A stretch of 64,000 nt of DNA. Origin: an uncultured bacterium. GTDB lineage: Bacteria; Pseudomonadota; Alphaproteobacteria; Rhodospirillales; Rhodospirillaceae. Location: NCBI GenBank assembly GCA_903888485.1, contig CAISTS010000055.1, forward strand, positions 1 through 64,000. The letters are read 5' to 3'. The notes under the pieces are model-generated. The model searched no databases. It saw only the letters and a program-made list of their open reading frames with translations, and was not told where the DNA came from. Below, piece after piece: positions 56,107 through 64,000 of the stretch; position 1 is the stretch's first letter; every line of letters starts with the position of its first letter. The translations under genes and the position numbers were made by a program.

Positions 56107-58572
56107 CTACATTCCGCACATCAGCGTCATGTCGGTGACGACGCCGTTCGAACTGACGTAATGCTGCAGAAAGCCGTTGAAGCCATCCTCGAGCTTGACG
56201 ACGTAGTGCATGGCGCCGCTCGGGCTGACCTGGGCGGCTGTTTCCAGCGCCGCGGACGTGTATTGCCGCTGGGCATTGGCCGGAATGCTCACCGAAAAGC
56301 CGCCGAGGCGCCCGCCGGTGTTGGCGTCGAACACGCCGACCTTGGCGGTCGCCGTACCGCCGCTCGTGTTGTTGACGATCACTGTGCTGGGATAGCCGGC
56401 GTTCGCCAGCACCGATGCGTGCACGGCGATGGCCGTCGTCCCGTCAGGCGCGGCGCCGCCGGCGCAGGAACTGGCGTTTGACAGCGGTCCCGTACCGCGC
56501 ATGAGCACGTGCTGGAACGCGCCGTCAAAGCTTGCATCCACCGACACCGTGTACTGCGGATGGGTTGTCACTCCCGTCTCGGCCTCGATCCGCGCGAGGG
56601 GGATTTGCAGTTCGCCGTTCGGCGGAACGCTCGGGCTGGTCCAGCTCGTCAGCGCCTTGCCGTAGTCGACTTCGTGCAGAGTCACCGTCACGGGTGCGGC
56701 GGTCGTTCCGCCGTTATAGAAGCGCAAGTACGACTGCGATGCGGCATTGCTGGCCGAGAATACGTTGCCCGCGACCACAGGCGTCAGCACCGTGTTGTCG
56801 GCGAAACCGCTCGTCGAGCAATGCGCCGTCATGTCGGCAATCAGCCCCGCGCCGACGTCGTCGACCAGGTGGGCGGTGTAGGCCATGGGGAAGCGGTAAT
56901 TGGAGGAATTCAGAGCGAAGTGCAACGCATCGACGGTCGCGCCGGCTCCGGTTCCGAGTTCCGTCGCGAGCGAGACTGCTTGTGCGTGCGGCCCGATCGA
57001 ACCGTGGTTGGGAGCCTGGGGGCTGTCGATGGTGATCGTTGCCCCACCCGCGGCGCTCCGCAGGATGAGATTTGGGAAAATCCCGGGCGTGCCGGTGGCA
57101 TTCGTAAAGACAATGGTGCTGGGGTAGTTCGTCGCCAGACGCGGACCATGCACTCCGACGAAATCCACCGGATTGCCGTAGACGCCCCGGCCTCCCGAGC
57201 ACGAACTGGCGTTGGTGAGCGCACCGTTAGAAAGGTTGAACAGCACGTGCTGGAATGTTCCGTAGAAGGTCGTACCCGTTACGCGCAGACCATAGGCCGC
57301 GGGCCGTGTGAAGCCCGCCGGCGCGGCGGTTTCGAGATCGGCGACCGAGAACTGCTGCGCGGTGCGCGCTGGAATCACAGGGCTCGTCCAGGTCGCGACG
57401 GTGTTGCCGCTCGCGCCGTCGTAGAGCGCGATAGTGATTGTTCCCGGCGTGTTGCCGGTGTTGAGGACGCGCAGCAAAGATTGAGTTCCGGCGGACGACG
57501 GCGGAAAGACGCCGCCGAGCCGCGCGTCGAATGGGGGAATCTTGTCCGGCGCATAGACCGAGGCGATGTATTCAATCGAGGACGCGGCTTGGGTGTCGTC
57601 GTTGCCGGACTGGCTCAATGTCAATCGGCAGATGCCGGGCCTGCGAAACGACACCGTCGCGCCCGTCTCCGTCGCACCCGAAATCGCGCAAACCTTGGGC
57701 GCGGTGGAACTGAGCGTCACCGGCAGCCCCGATGACGCCGTCGCCGTGATCGTCTGCGGCGTGTCGCCGACGGTATATACGTATGACGCTGTCGGCAGTG
57801 ACGTCGTAATGGTCTGGGTCAAGGCCCCGCCGGTCAGCGCCACGAAGTCGGTTGCTGCTGGCAGAATGGGGTTGATAAAGGTCGAGCCACCGCAGGTGAA
57901 GCGCGCGGCATCGCGCTCTTCGCGCGTAAAGATCATCTGCTCGCGCGTCGTAATGCCGCGCGCTTGGTACTGTGCAAAGGCGGCGTCCGTCAGAGTCTCA
58001 AAATAGGAGACGTGGTGATAACCCCGGGGCGTATGCACCGCCACCGCGATGTCGGAGTAGGTCTGCGTGCCGACGTGGTGGCCGAGCTCTTGACCCGCAG
58101 TGACGAGCGTTCCCACCGGCAGGTCGACCGTGAGTTCGACGTGAAAGATGTAGAAGGTGAAGGCCGGCTGCACGTCCGACGTAATCTGAAGCTGCGTGCC
58201 GCCGATGGCCTCGTCGAAGCGCCGCGAGATCACGCCCGACGTGGGCGCGTAGATCTTCACGCCCGCGTCCGGCGCAATGAAGTAATGCTTCATCGAGCGG
58301 CAGCGCTCGAGTCCTGAAGGAAAGAAATAGGATTCGGCATTGAACTGCGAGCCGTCCGAAAACTCATGACCGACCGCCGAACGGAATTTGGAGATCTGCG
58401 TGATCTTGCGCAAATCGATGTAGTTCACATCGACGAATTTCGGCACGCCCAGCGTGGCCCAGTCGTAGGTCGCGGTGTCGTACTGCGTGAAGGCGGCGTC
58501 CGCCGCCGGTTTCCACAACCCTACCGCCAAGGCGGCGAGGAGACACGCGCGCGCGATTTTACGAAGAAACAT
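56107..58572 (-). CDS. Large secreted M23-like protein with repeated A/B C-terminal modules
   Basis: An 821-residue secreted protein. Signal peptide at 1-26. Residues about 65-185 resemble an M23-type peptidase fold (GHEFSDGS, YAPTSGVI, FYIFHVEL, VAVHTPRG); zinc ligands are plausible but I cannot confirm activity. An Ig-like segment (263-335) follows with ITATASSGLPVTLSS. The rest is two A-B pairs: A1 360-458, B1 462-585, A2 605-703, B2 710-819. A units carry QSxLRxxN, TWTSPxxP, QHVL and end in SSC; B units carry YPSTxxxxN and end in a Cys. The S8 protease at 3036 has one A-B pair, so both are built on a common surface module. Confidence 0.8.
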   Translation of the reverse strand: MFLRKIARACLLAALAVGLWKPAADAAFTQYDTATYDWATLGVPKFVDVNYIDLRKITQISKFRSAVGHEFSDGSQFNAESYFFPSGLERCRSMKHYFIAPDAGVKIYAPTSGVISRRFDEAIGGTQLQITSDVQPAFTFYIFHVELTVDLPVGTLVTAGQELGHHVGTQTYSDIAVAVHTPRGYHHVSYFETLTDAAFAQYQARGITTREQMIFTREERDAARFTCGGSTFINPILPAATDFVALTGGALTQTITTSLPTASYVYTVGDTPQTITATASSGLPVTLSSTAPKVCAISGATETGATVSFRRPGICRLTLSQSGNDDTQAASSIEYIASVYAPDKIPPFDARLGGVFPPSSAGTQSLLRVLNTGNTPGTITIALYDGASGNTVATWTSPVIPARTAQQFSVADLETAAPAGFTRPAAYGLRVTGTTFYGTFQHVLFNLSNGALTNASSCSGGRGVYGNPVDFVGVHGPRLATNYPSTIVFTNATGTPGIFPNLILRSAAGGATITIDSPQAPNHGSIGPHAQAVSLATELGTGAGATVDALHFALNSSNYRFPMAYTAHLVDDVGAGLIADMTAHCSTSGFADNTVLTPVVAGNVFSASNAASQSYLRFYNGGTTAAPVTVTLHEVDYGKALTSWTSPSVPPNGELQIPLARIEAETGVTTHPQYTVSVDASFDGAFQHVLMRGTGPLSNASSCAGGAAPDGTTAIAVHASVLANAGYPSTVIVNNTSGGTATAKVGVFDANTGGRLGGFSVSIPANAQRQYTSAALETAAQVSPSGAMHYVVKLEDGFNGFLQHYVSSNGVVTDMTLMCGM

Positions 58573-58768
58573 GCTCAGCCTGGTTTTCGGAAATGCCCCG
58601 TGGCGCTATGTACGTAAGCTCGCCCGCCTTGGATTAAGGGCTCCAAAGATAGCGCAGGCCCATGCGGCCGGGCAAACACCTGTAAATAATCATAAAATTA
58701 ACCGTTTGGCGGCAAGGTGTATAAAGCGGTTTTCAACCGGTTTGCGCTCGTATAGACACCTCATCCCA

Positions 58769-59377
58769 ATGACCAATCACCTGCACCGCGGCGATCTTCC
58801 CAGCAACGTCACTTTCACAGGAAGTGTCGCTGTCGACACCGAGACCATGGGGCTGCGCCTGCATCGCGACCGGCTTTGCTTGGTCCAGCTGTCGGCCGGC
58901 GACGGCCATGCGCATCTGGTTCAGATCAATCCGGGTACGCCTTCGCCCCATCTCACGGCCGTGCTGAGTGACAAAAAACTCGTCAAAATCTTCCACTTTG
59001 CGCGCTTCGATCTGGCCATGATCCAGCGCACATTCAAAGTGCGTTGCGAGCCGGTCTATTGCACACGCACGGCGTCGCGCCTGGTGCGCACCAACACCGA
59101 CAAACACGGCCTTAAGGACCTCTGCAAGGAACTGCTGGGCATCGAGCTTTCCAAGCAGCAGCAGACCTCGGACTGGGGCGCGCCGTCGCTCAGCGCAGAA
59201 CAGATCGACTACGCCGCCGCCGACGTCCTCTATCTGCATCGTCTGAAGGCCGAGATGGAGAAATTGGTCGAACGGGAGGGCCGGACCGGTCTTCTGGAGG
59301 CCTGCCACCGCTTCCTGCCCGATCAGGCCGCCCTTGACCTGGCCGGCTGGGCGGACGATGACATCTTCGCTCACTAG
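58769..59377 (+). CDS. Ribonuclease D-type 3'-5' exonuclease
   Basis: A 202-residue DEDDy exonuclease. Catalytic motifs: VAVDTETMGL (Asp and Glu), IFHFARFDLAMI (Asp), and the C-terminal QIDYAAADVLYL (Tyr and Asp). There is no HRDC domain, so it is shorter than E. coli RNase D, a size common in alphaproteobacteria. It should trim RNA 3' ends. The ATG at 58769 fits the family start (MTNHLHRGDLP); the frame is open from 58475 but the added part has no family character. Confidence 0.9.
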   Translation: MTNHLHRGDLPSNVTFTGSVAVDTETMGLRLHRDRLCLVQLSAGDGHAHLVQINPGTPSPHLTAVLSDKKLVKIFHFARFDLAMIQRTFKVRCEPVYCTRTASRLVRTNTDKHGLKDLCKELLGIELSKQQQTSDWGAPSLSAEQIDYAAADVLYLHRLKAEMEKLVEREGRTGLLEACHRFLPDQAALDLAGWADDDIFAH

Positions 59378-59546
59378 GGCGCGGGTCTTCGGCTATCCCA
59401 CTGATTATTAAAATGAATTTATCTAGATTGCGCGGTGCCAAGCCCGCCCGCGCGGTTGACCCCCGGCCCCTTCCAGCGATACTTTTCGCCTCCCTGTTGC
59501 GCGAGCTGCCGGAACGCGAAGCCCCGGTTACCGTTCAGTCATAGCT

Positions 59547-59563
59547 TTGGCACATACTTTGCT
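59547..59563 (+). promoter_or_regulatory. Sigma-54-like promoter upstream of kdsD
   Basis: TTGGCAC-ATACT-TTGCT has GG (59549-59550) and GC (59561-59562) ten bases apart and matches the -24/-12 consensus except at one or two positions. Transcription would start near 59574, ahead of kdsD. Confidence 0.6.
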
Positions 59564-59583
59564 TAGAAACGCGCCTCGCGGTA

Positions 59584-60615
59584 TTGGATCGCCGCGGGGA
59601 AACAAGGAACACGGCCATCTCGTCCATCGGATCCAGCAAGGCGTCCACGCCGTCTAAGAATGCCACCACCGACGACGTGGCGGCGGGCCGGCGCGTGCTC
59701 GAGCACGCCAAGGCCGGGCTGCAGGCGCTGTCCGACGGGCTGGGCGCAGACTTTGTCGCCGCCGTCGGCATCTTCTCGGCGGTCACGGGGCGTGTTGTCG
59801 TCAGCGGCGTCGGCAAGAGCGGCCATGTCGGGCGCAAGATCGCGGCCACGCTGGCCTCCACGGGCACGCCGGCGTTCTTTGTGCACGCCGGCGAAGCCAG
59901 CCACGGCGATCTCGGCATGGTCGCCAAGGGCGACGCCATCCTGGCCATCTCCAATTCCGGCGAAGTCGTCGAGCTGCACGACATCATCGCCTACGCCAAG
60001 CGCTTCGACATTCCGCTGGTGGCCATTACCAGCAAGCCGTCCTCAACCCTGGCGCAGGCCGCGAGTGTGACGCTGCTGCTGCCGCCCGTCTCCGAAGCCT
60101 GCACCATCACTTCGGCGCCGACGACCTCAACCACCATGACGCTGGCGCTCGGCGATGCGCTCGCGGTCGCGCTGCTCGAGCGCCGCGGCTTCACCGCCGA
60201 CGACTACCGCGTATTCCATCCCGGCGGCCAGCTCGGCCGCAAGCTGCTGAAAGTCCGCGAGCTGATGCACGCCGGCGACGAGGTGCCGCTTGTATCGCCC
60301 ACTACACCCATGTCCGACGTGGTCTTGGTAATGACCAAGAAGACCTTCGGTGTCGCGGGCGTTGTCGATGCCGGCGGAGACCTCATCGGCATCGTTACCG
60401 ACGGCGATTTGCGCCGCCGCCTGACCGATATCTTCAAGCTCACCGCCGGCGAGGTCATGACGAAAGATCCTAAGACCACGCCGCCGTCCGCCTTTGCCGC
60501 CGAGGCCATGCGCCGCATGAACGAGTGGAAGATCACCAGCGTGTTCGTGGTCGATGACGGCAAGCCGGTCGGCATCCTGCGCATGCACGATATCCTCAGG
60601 GCGGGCGCGGTATGA
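59584..60615 (+). CDS. kdsD: D-arabinose 5-phosphate isomerase (KpsF/GutQ type)
   Basis: KdsD converts ribulose 5-phosphate to arabinose 5-phosphate, the first step to Kdo for LPS. The product of about 343 residues has a SIS domain (VVVSGVGKSGHVGRKIAATLASTGTPAFFVHAGEASHGDLG, ISNSGEVVEL, the PTTSTTMTLALGDALAVALL helix) and two CBS domains (about 215-340). No ATG lies near the start. TTG at 59584 gives the longest frame but has no ribosome site; AAGGA at 59604-59608 is ideally spaced for an ATC at 59617 in the same frame. The 3' end overlaps lptC by four bases. Confidence 0.92.
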   Translation: MDRRGETRNTAISSIGSSKASTPSKNATTDDVAAGRRVLEHAKAGLQALSDGLGADFVAAVGIFSAVTGRVVVSGVGKSGHVGRKIAATLASTGTPAFFVHAGEASHGDLGMVAKGDAILAISNSGEVVELHDIIAYAKRFDIPLVAITSKPSSTLAQAASVTLLLPPVSEACTITSAPTTSTTMTLALGDALAVALLERRGFTADDYRVFHPGGQLGRKLLKVRELMHAGDEVPLVSPTTPMSDVVLVMTKKTFGVAGVVDAGGDLIGIVTDGDLRRRLTDIFKLTAGEVMTKDPKTTPPSAFAAEAMRRMNEWKITSVFVVDDGKPVGILRMHDILRAGAV

Positions 60616-61298
60616 CCGAGCACAAGCCGGGCGACACGCCGATCTGGGAGCCGCGCGAAACCGCGGTTGCGCGCGAAGTCGCCCAGTACAGCCGCTTCGT
60701 CTCGTGGATGAAACTCGCGCTGCCGATTGCGGCGGGTCTGTTGCTCCTGCTCGTCGTTGTGCTGCCGCAGTTCCGCGGCGAAGACGAGCGCTTCCGTGTT
60801 GGGACGAATCTCGTCAAAGGCGGCGGGAACGATACGCTCAGCATGACCAACGCGCGTTACTTCGGCACCGACGACGAGGGTCAGCCCTTCCAGGTCACCG
60901 CCGCGGGCGTGCGCCAGCAGGAACGCGGCGATGACTCCGTCAACCTGGTCTCGCCCAAGGCCGAGATCAATCTCAACAACGGCGACTATATGTCGGCCGC
61001 GGCGTCCTATGGCCTTTATGACCGCGATAACCAGAAGCTCGATCTCGGCGGCCAGGTGACGGTGTTCCAGGGCGACGGCAACCAGCTCACCACCACGGCC
61101 GCCATCGTCAAACTCAAGGAAGGCACCGCCAGCGGACGCGAGCCCGTGAGCGGCGAGGGGCCGCTCGGCACCATGCAGGCCTCGGGTGGTTTCGATCTCA
61201 CCGACCGCGGCCGCAATATCAAGTTCTATGGCCCGGGCAAGCTGACCATCAATCGCGGGGCCTCACCCCCCGCACCGCCTGCGGAAGCGAAACAATGA
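60612..61298 (+). CDS. lptC: LPS export protein LptC
   Basis: LptC anchors the periplasmic LPS bridge to the LptBFG transporter. The 228-residue product has a single N-terminal membrane helix (LALPIAAGLLLLLVVVLP) and an LptC-like beta-jellyroll (NDTLSMTNARYFGTDDEGQPFQVTAAGVR, YDRDNQKLDLGGQVTVFQGDGNQL, LTDRGRNIKFYGPGKLTI). The ATG is in the kdsD stop (ATGA), and the TGA overlaps lptA. The gene order kdsD-lptC-lptA-lptB-rpoN is a hallmark of proteobacteria. Confidence 0.92.
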   Translation: MTEHKPGDTPIWEPRETAVAREVAQYSRFVSWMKLALPIAAGLLLLLVVVLPQFRGEDERFRVGTNLVKGGGNDTLSMTNARYFGTDDEGQPFQVTAAGVRQQERGDDSVNLVSPKAEINLNNGDYMSAAASYGLYDRDNQKLDLGGQVTVFQGDGNQLTTTAAIVKLKEGTASGREPVSGEGPLGTMQASGGFDLTDRGRNIKFYGPGKLTINRGASPPAPPAEAKQ

Positions 61299-62206
61299 AG
61301 CTCCGGTACGCAATGGCTCTCGCAACTGCTGCGATGTTCGCGGCGCAGGCGCAGGCGCAGTCGCTGAAATTCGGCGGCGACCGCGCGATCGACGTCACCG
61401 CCGAGGGCGGCTTCGAAGTACAGCAAGACAACAAGCGCGTCATCGCCCGCGGCAACGCCAAGGCCGTGCAAGGAGAAGTCACCGTCGTAGGTGACGAACT
61501 GATCGCCGACTACCGCACCAAGGCCGACGGCTCCACGGAAGTCTACCGCGTCTTCGCGAGCGGCAACGTCAGTATGAAATCGACCAGTGAAACCGCCTCC
61601 GGCGACACCGCGATATACGACTTCGATAAGGGCGTGCTCGTGCTCGAGGGCAAGACCGTCACGCTGGTCAATCCCGAAGGCTCGGTCACTGCGCACCAAG
61701 CGCTGCAGTATTGGGCCAACGAACGTGTCGCTGTCGCCGAAGGCAATGCCGTCGCGGTCGATAAGGACAAGCGCACGCTGGCCGCCGACAAGCTGATCGC
61801 CTTTTTCAAGCAAGACGCCGCAGCCGCCAAGACCGAAGGCAGCAAGCCCGTGTTGCCGGGCAACCGCGGCGATATCGAGCTGTTGCAGGGCTTCGGCAAC
61901 GTGCGCATGCAAACTGCCAAGGAAATCGTACGCGGCAACCGCGGCACGTACAACCTAGCGACCGGCGTCGCTACGCTCGACGGCGATGTGAAGATCACTC
62001 AGAACAACAACCAGCTCGGCGGCGGCTTCGCGGTCGTCAACGTGCGCGGCGGCACCAGCCGGCTCTTTGCCAATGCCCAGCAAGCCGGCATGCAAAGTGT
62101 GCGCGAGAACGGCCGCGTCGCGGCGCTGATCGCGCCCAGCACGCAGAAAGACACTCCGCCCGCGACTGCTCCCGCAGCCGCGCCCGCCGCGCCCGCCAAG
62201 CGATAA
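61295..62206 (+). CDS. lptA: LPS transport periplasmic protein LptA
   Basis: LptA forms the periplasmic bridge for LPS. The 303-residue product has a signal peptide (ALATAAMFAAQAQA) and an OstA-type beta-jellyroll: IDVTAEGGFEVQQDNKRVIARGNAKAVQGEVTVVGDELIADYR, GDTAIYDFDKGVLVLEGKTVTL, RGNRGTYNLATGVATLDGDVKITQNNNQLGG. It is longer than E. coli LptA (185), with an Ala/Pro tail. It overlaps lptC by four bases and precedes lptB by 12. Confidence 0.93.
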   Translation: MKLRYAMALATAAMFAAQAQAQSLKFGGDRAIDVTAEGGFEVQQDNKRVIARGNAKAVQGEVTVVGDELIADYRTKADGSTEVYRVFASGNVSMKSTSETASGDTAIYDFDKGVLVLEGKTVTLVNPEGSVTAHQALQYWANERVAVAEGNAVAVDKDKRTLAADKLIAFFKQDAAAAKTEGSKPVLPGNRGDIELLQGFGNVRMQTAKEIVRGNRGTYNLATGVATLDGDVKITQNNNQLGGGFAVVNVRGGTSRLFANAQQAGMQSVRENGRVAALIAPSTQKDTPPATAPAAAPAAPAKR

Positions 62207-62218
62207 GAAGGACTTGGA

Positions 62219-62995
62219 ATGACCCCCGACACGCTTCCGGAAACGCGCGCGGCTGCACCGCAGCCGGTCCCCGAGACCGGCCTCGTCGTGCGCAATCTCG
62301 GCAAGACCTTCAAGAGCCGCCCTGTGCTGCGCGACGTGAGCTTGTCCGTCAAACGCGGCGAAGCGGTCGGTCTGCTCGGACCCAACGGCGCCGGCAAGAC
62401 AACGTCGTTCTATTGCGTGACCGGCCTCATCAGCCCCGACCAGGGCAAGATCTATCTCGACGGCCAGGACATCACGGCACTGCCGATGTACCGCCGCGCG
62501 CGTCTCGGCATCGGTTATCTGCCGCAGGAAGCCTCGATCTTCCGCGGCATGACGGTCGAGGGTAACATCCGCGCTGTTGCCGAAGTGGTTGAGACCGACA
62601 AGGCCGCGCAGGGCGAGTTGGTCGATGCGCTATTGCGCGAGTTTTCCATCGAGCACTTGCGCCGCTCGCCGGCGCTCGCTCTCTCCGGCGGCGAACGCCG
62701 CCGCTGCGAGATCGCACGCGCGCTGGCCTCACGGCCCAGCTTCATTCTGCTCGACGAACCGCTCGCCGGCATCGATCCCATTGCGGTGGGCGAAATCCGC
62801 GAGATGGTTTCTCACCTCAAGGACCGTGGGCTCGGTGTGCTCATCACCGATCACAACGTGCGCGAGACCCTGGACATCATCGACCGCGCCTACATCCTGC
62901 ACGAAGGCACCGTACTCTTCGAAGGCAGCCCGTCGGAGATCGTCGCCCACGAAGGCGTGCGGCGCGTCTATCTCGGCGAACGCTTCAGTCTCTAA
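62219..62995 (+). CDS. lptB: LPS export ABC transporter ATPase LptB
   Basis: LptB is the ATPase that drives LPS extraction from the inner membrane. The 258-residue product has Walker A GPNGAGKTTSFYC, signature LSGGERRRCEIARAL, Walker B FILLDEPLAGIDP and the switch His in LITDHNVRETLDI. The segment GYLPQEASIFRGMTVEGNI is typical of LptB. LptF and LptG are not in the window. Confidence 0.96.
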   Translation: MTPDTLPETRAAAPQPVPETGLVVRNLGKTFKSRPVLRDVSLSVKRGEAVGLLGPNGAGKTTSFYCVTGLISPDQGKIYLDGQDITALPMYRRARLGIGYLPQEASIFRGMTVEGNIRAVAEVVETDKAAQGELVDALLREFSIEHLRRSPALALSGGERRRCEIARALASRPSFILLDEPLAGIDPIAVGEIREMVSHLKDRGLGVLITDHNVRETLDIIDRAYILHEGTVLFEGSPSEIVAHEGVRRVYLGERFSL

Positions 62996-63057
62996 AGTTT
63001 TTTTGATCGGGAGACTCCGGGAGGATGTCACCACATCTTAAACTTTCCCAATCAGAG

Positions 63058-63073
63058 TGGACCGATTCTTGCA
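63058..63073 (+). promoter_or_regulatory. Sigma-54-like promoter upstream of rpoN
   Basis: TGGACCG-ATTC-TTGCA has GG (63059-63060) and GC (63071-63072) ten bases apart. The -12 part is perfect; the -24 part differs at two positions from TGGCACG. It lies 27 bp before the rpoN ATG, so it could serve autoregulation. Weaker than the site at 46952. Confidence 0.45.
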
Positions 63074-63099
63074 TGAAAGGTCGCCGGTAAACCCACGTC

Positions 63100-64000
63100 A
63101 TGGCTCTCGCGCCACGCTTAGATCTCAGGCAGAGCCAAAGCCTGGTCATTACCCCGCAGCTGCAGCAGGCGATCAAGCTGTTGCAGCTCTCGGCCGTGGA
63201 ACTGGCTGAGTACGTCGAAGAAGAACTCACCACCAATCCCCTACTCGAGACCGACGAAACGTCCGACGGCGGCGCGCTGGTCGAGAGCATGGGCAACGGC
63301 GAGGACCGCAACGACGAGGTCTCCGTCATCGACGCCGTCGACGGCCAGGACGAAAGTCCGCTGGACGCCGAACATGCCGTCGATACGGACACCGCGCTCG
63401 GCGGCGACAGCATGGATACGCACAGCGCCGAGACCTGGGGAAGCGGCGGCGCCGGCGGCGAGATGCCCGACCTCGAGCGCACCGTGGCCGATGCGCCCGA
63501 CCTGCGCAGTCATCTCGTGCAGCAGCTCAATCTCTCCGTCGTCGAGCCCGGCGACCGGCTCATCGGCATTTATCTCATCGACCAGCTCGACGAGAGCGGC
63601 TACCTACGCGTGCCTCTGGATGAAGTGGCAGAGCAGCTCGGCGCAGAGCCCGCACGCGTTTCCCGCATCCTCGCGCTGCTGCAGCGCTTCGATCCCGCCG
63701 GGATCTTCGCGCGCGATCTGAAAGAATGCCTGCGCCTGCAGCTCGAGGATCGCAATCGCTTCGACCCCGCCATGGCGGCTTTCGTCGCGAACATTGAATT
63801 GCTCGCCGCGCGCGACATCAAGAAGCTGCGCGAGATCTGCGGCGTGTCGATGGAGGATATTCAAGACATGATCGCCGAAGTGCGGGCGCTCGACCCCAAG
63901 CCCGCACTGCGCTTCGAGCGCGCGGTCAGCGAGTCCGTCATCCCCGACGTCATCATGAGCGCCCGCCCTGACGGCGGGTGGCGCGTTGAGCTCAACACCG
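63100..64000 (+). CDS. rpoN: RNA polymerase sigma-54 factor (3' end outside window)
   Basis: Three hundred codons of sigma-54. Region I is LRQSQSLVITPQLQQAIKLLQLSAVELAEYVEEELTTNPLLE, needed for activator response. An acidic region II follows, then the core-binding part (GYLRVPLDEVAEQLG, VSRILALLQRFDPAGIFARDLKECL). The DNA-binding region and RpoN box lie beyond the window. The gene follows lptB by 104 bp and has its own sigma-54-like element, which suggests feedback control. Confidence 0.96.
   Translation, partial: MALAPRLDLRQSQSLVITPQLQQAIKLLQLSAVELAEYVEEELTTNPLLETDETSDGGALVESMGNGEDRNDEVSVIDAVDGQDESPLDAEHAVDTDTALGGDSMDTHSAETWGSGGAGGEMPDLERTVADAPDLRSHLVQQLNLSVVEPGDRLIGIYLIDQLDESGYLRVPLDEVAEQLGAEPARVSRILALLQRFDPAGIFARDLKECLRLQLEDRNRFDPAMAAFVANIELLAARDIKKLREICGVSMEDIQDMIAEVRALDPKPALRFERAVSESVIPDVIMSARPDGGWRVELNT

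Overview
The window is GC-rich chromosomal DNA of an alphaproteobacterium. The evidence is the kdsD-lptC-lptA-lptB-rpoN cluster, a PhaR-type PHA regulator with phaA, phaB and a PhaC-like synthase, a DUF2336 protein next to stand-alone receivers, an HWE/HisKA_2 histidine kinase, an NDUFA9-type protein and an entericidin-type lipoprotein. I cannot name the genus from sequence alone.

Layout. 1-5,700: a GT4 glycosyltransferase cut by the window edge, a polytopic mannosyltransferase-like protein, a secreted S8 protease and a DUF2937 protein. 5,786-9,049: a queuosine operon queA-tgt-queG with 4-bp or short overlaps. 9,131-15,805: an XRE regulator and a PHA block (phaR, a small PhaE/phasin-like protein overlapping a PhaC-like synthase, phaA, a MATE exporter with a leader ORF, phaB). 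15,855-23,743: glyoxalase II, an orphan TAXI-type binding protein with an M17 aminopeptidase, an M61 peptidase and a TPR/GT41 protein. 23,732-29,756: glutamate synthase in gltD-gltB order. 30,128-34,920: a UppP-like protein with degenerate motifs, a DedA-type protein, cstA with its small YbdD partner, and an NDUFA9-like protein.

35,141-46,763 is accessory. It opens at a tRNA-Leu(CAG) whose 3' end is repeated exactly 987 bp downstream around a single MOSC gene. It continues with stand-alone receivers, a DUF2336 protein, a cyclophilin bracketed by short palindromic repeats, a 5'-truncated MOSC relic, tandem acetyltransferases, a receiver-kinase pair, a Crp/Fnr regulator, an ECF sigma factor and a truncated glycosyltransferase. 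Several of these genes look lower in GC than their surroundings.

46,929-51,646 is the most striking part. A near-consensus sigma-54 promoter precedes one gene of about 1,500 codons that consists almost entirely of some 185 octapeptide repeats (x-A/G-L-T/S-x-x-Q-I/L/V), closed by a terminator. I recognise no family for it. Two further sigma-54-like promoters lie before kdsD and before rpoN.

51,688-64,000: a secreted FGE-fold protein without the catalytic cysteines, a TonB-like protein, a DEAD-box helicase, a large secreted M23-like protein that shares C-terminal modules with the S8 protease 51 kb away, an RNase D-type exonuclease, and the LPS-export/rpoN cluster, with rpoN cut by the window end.
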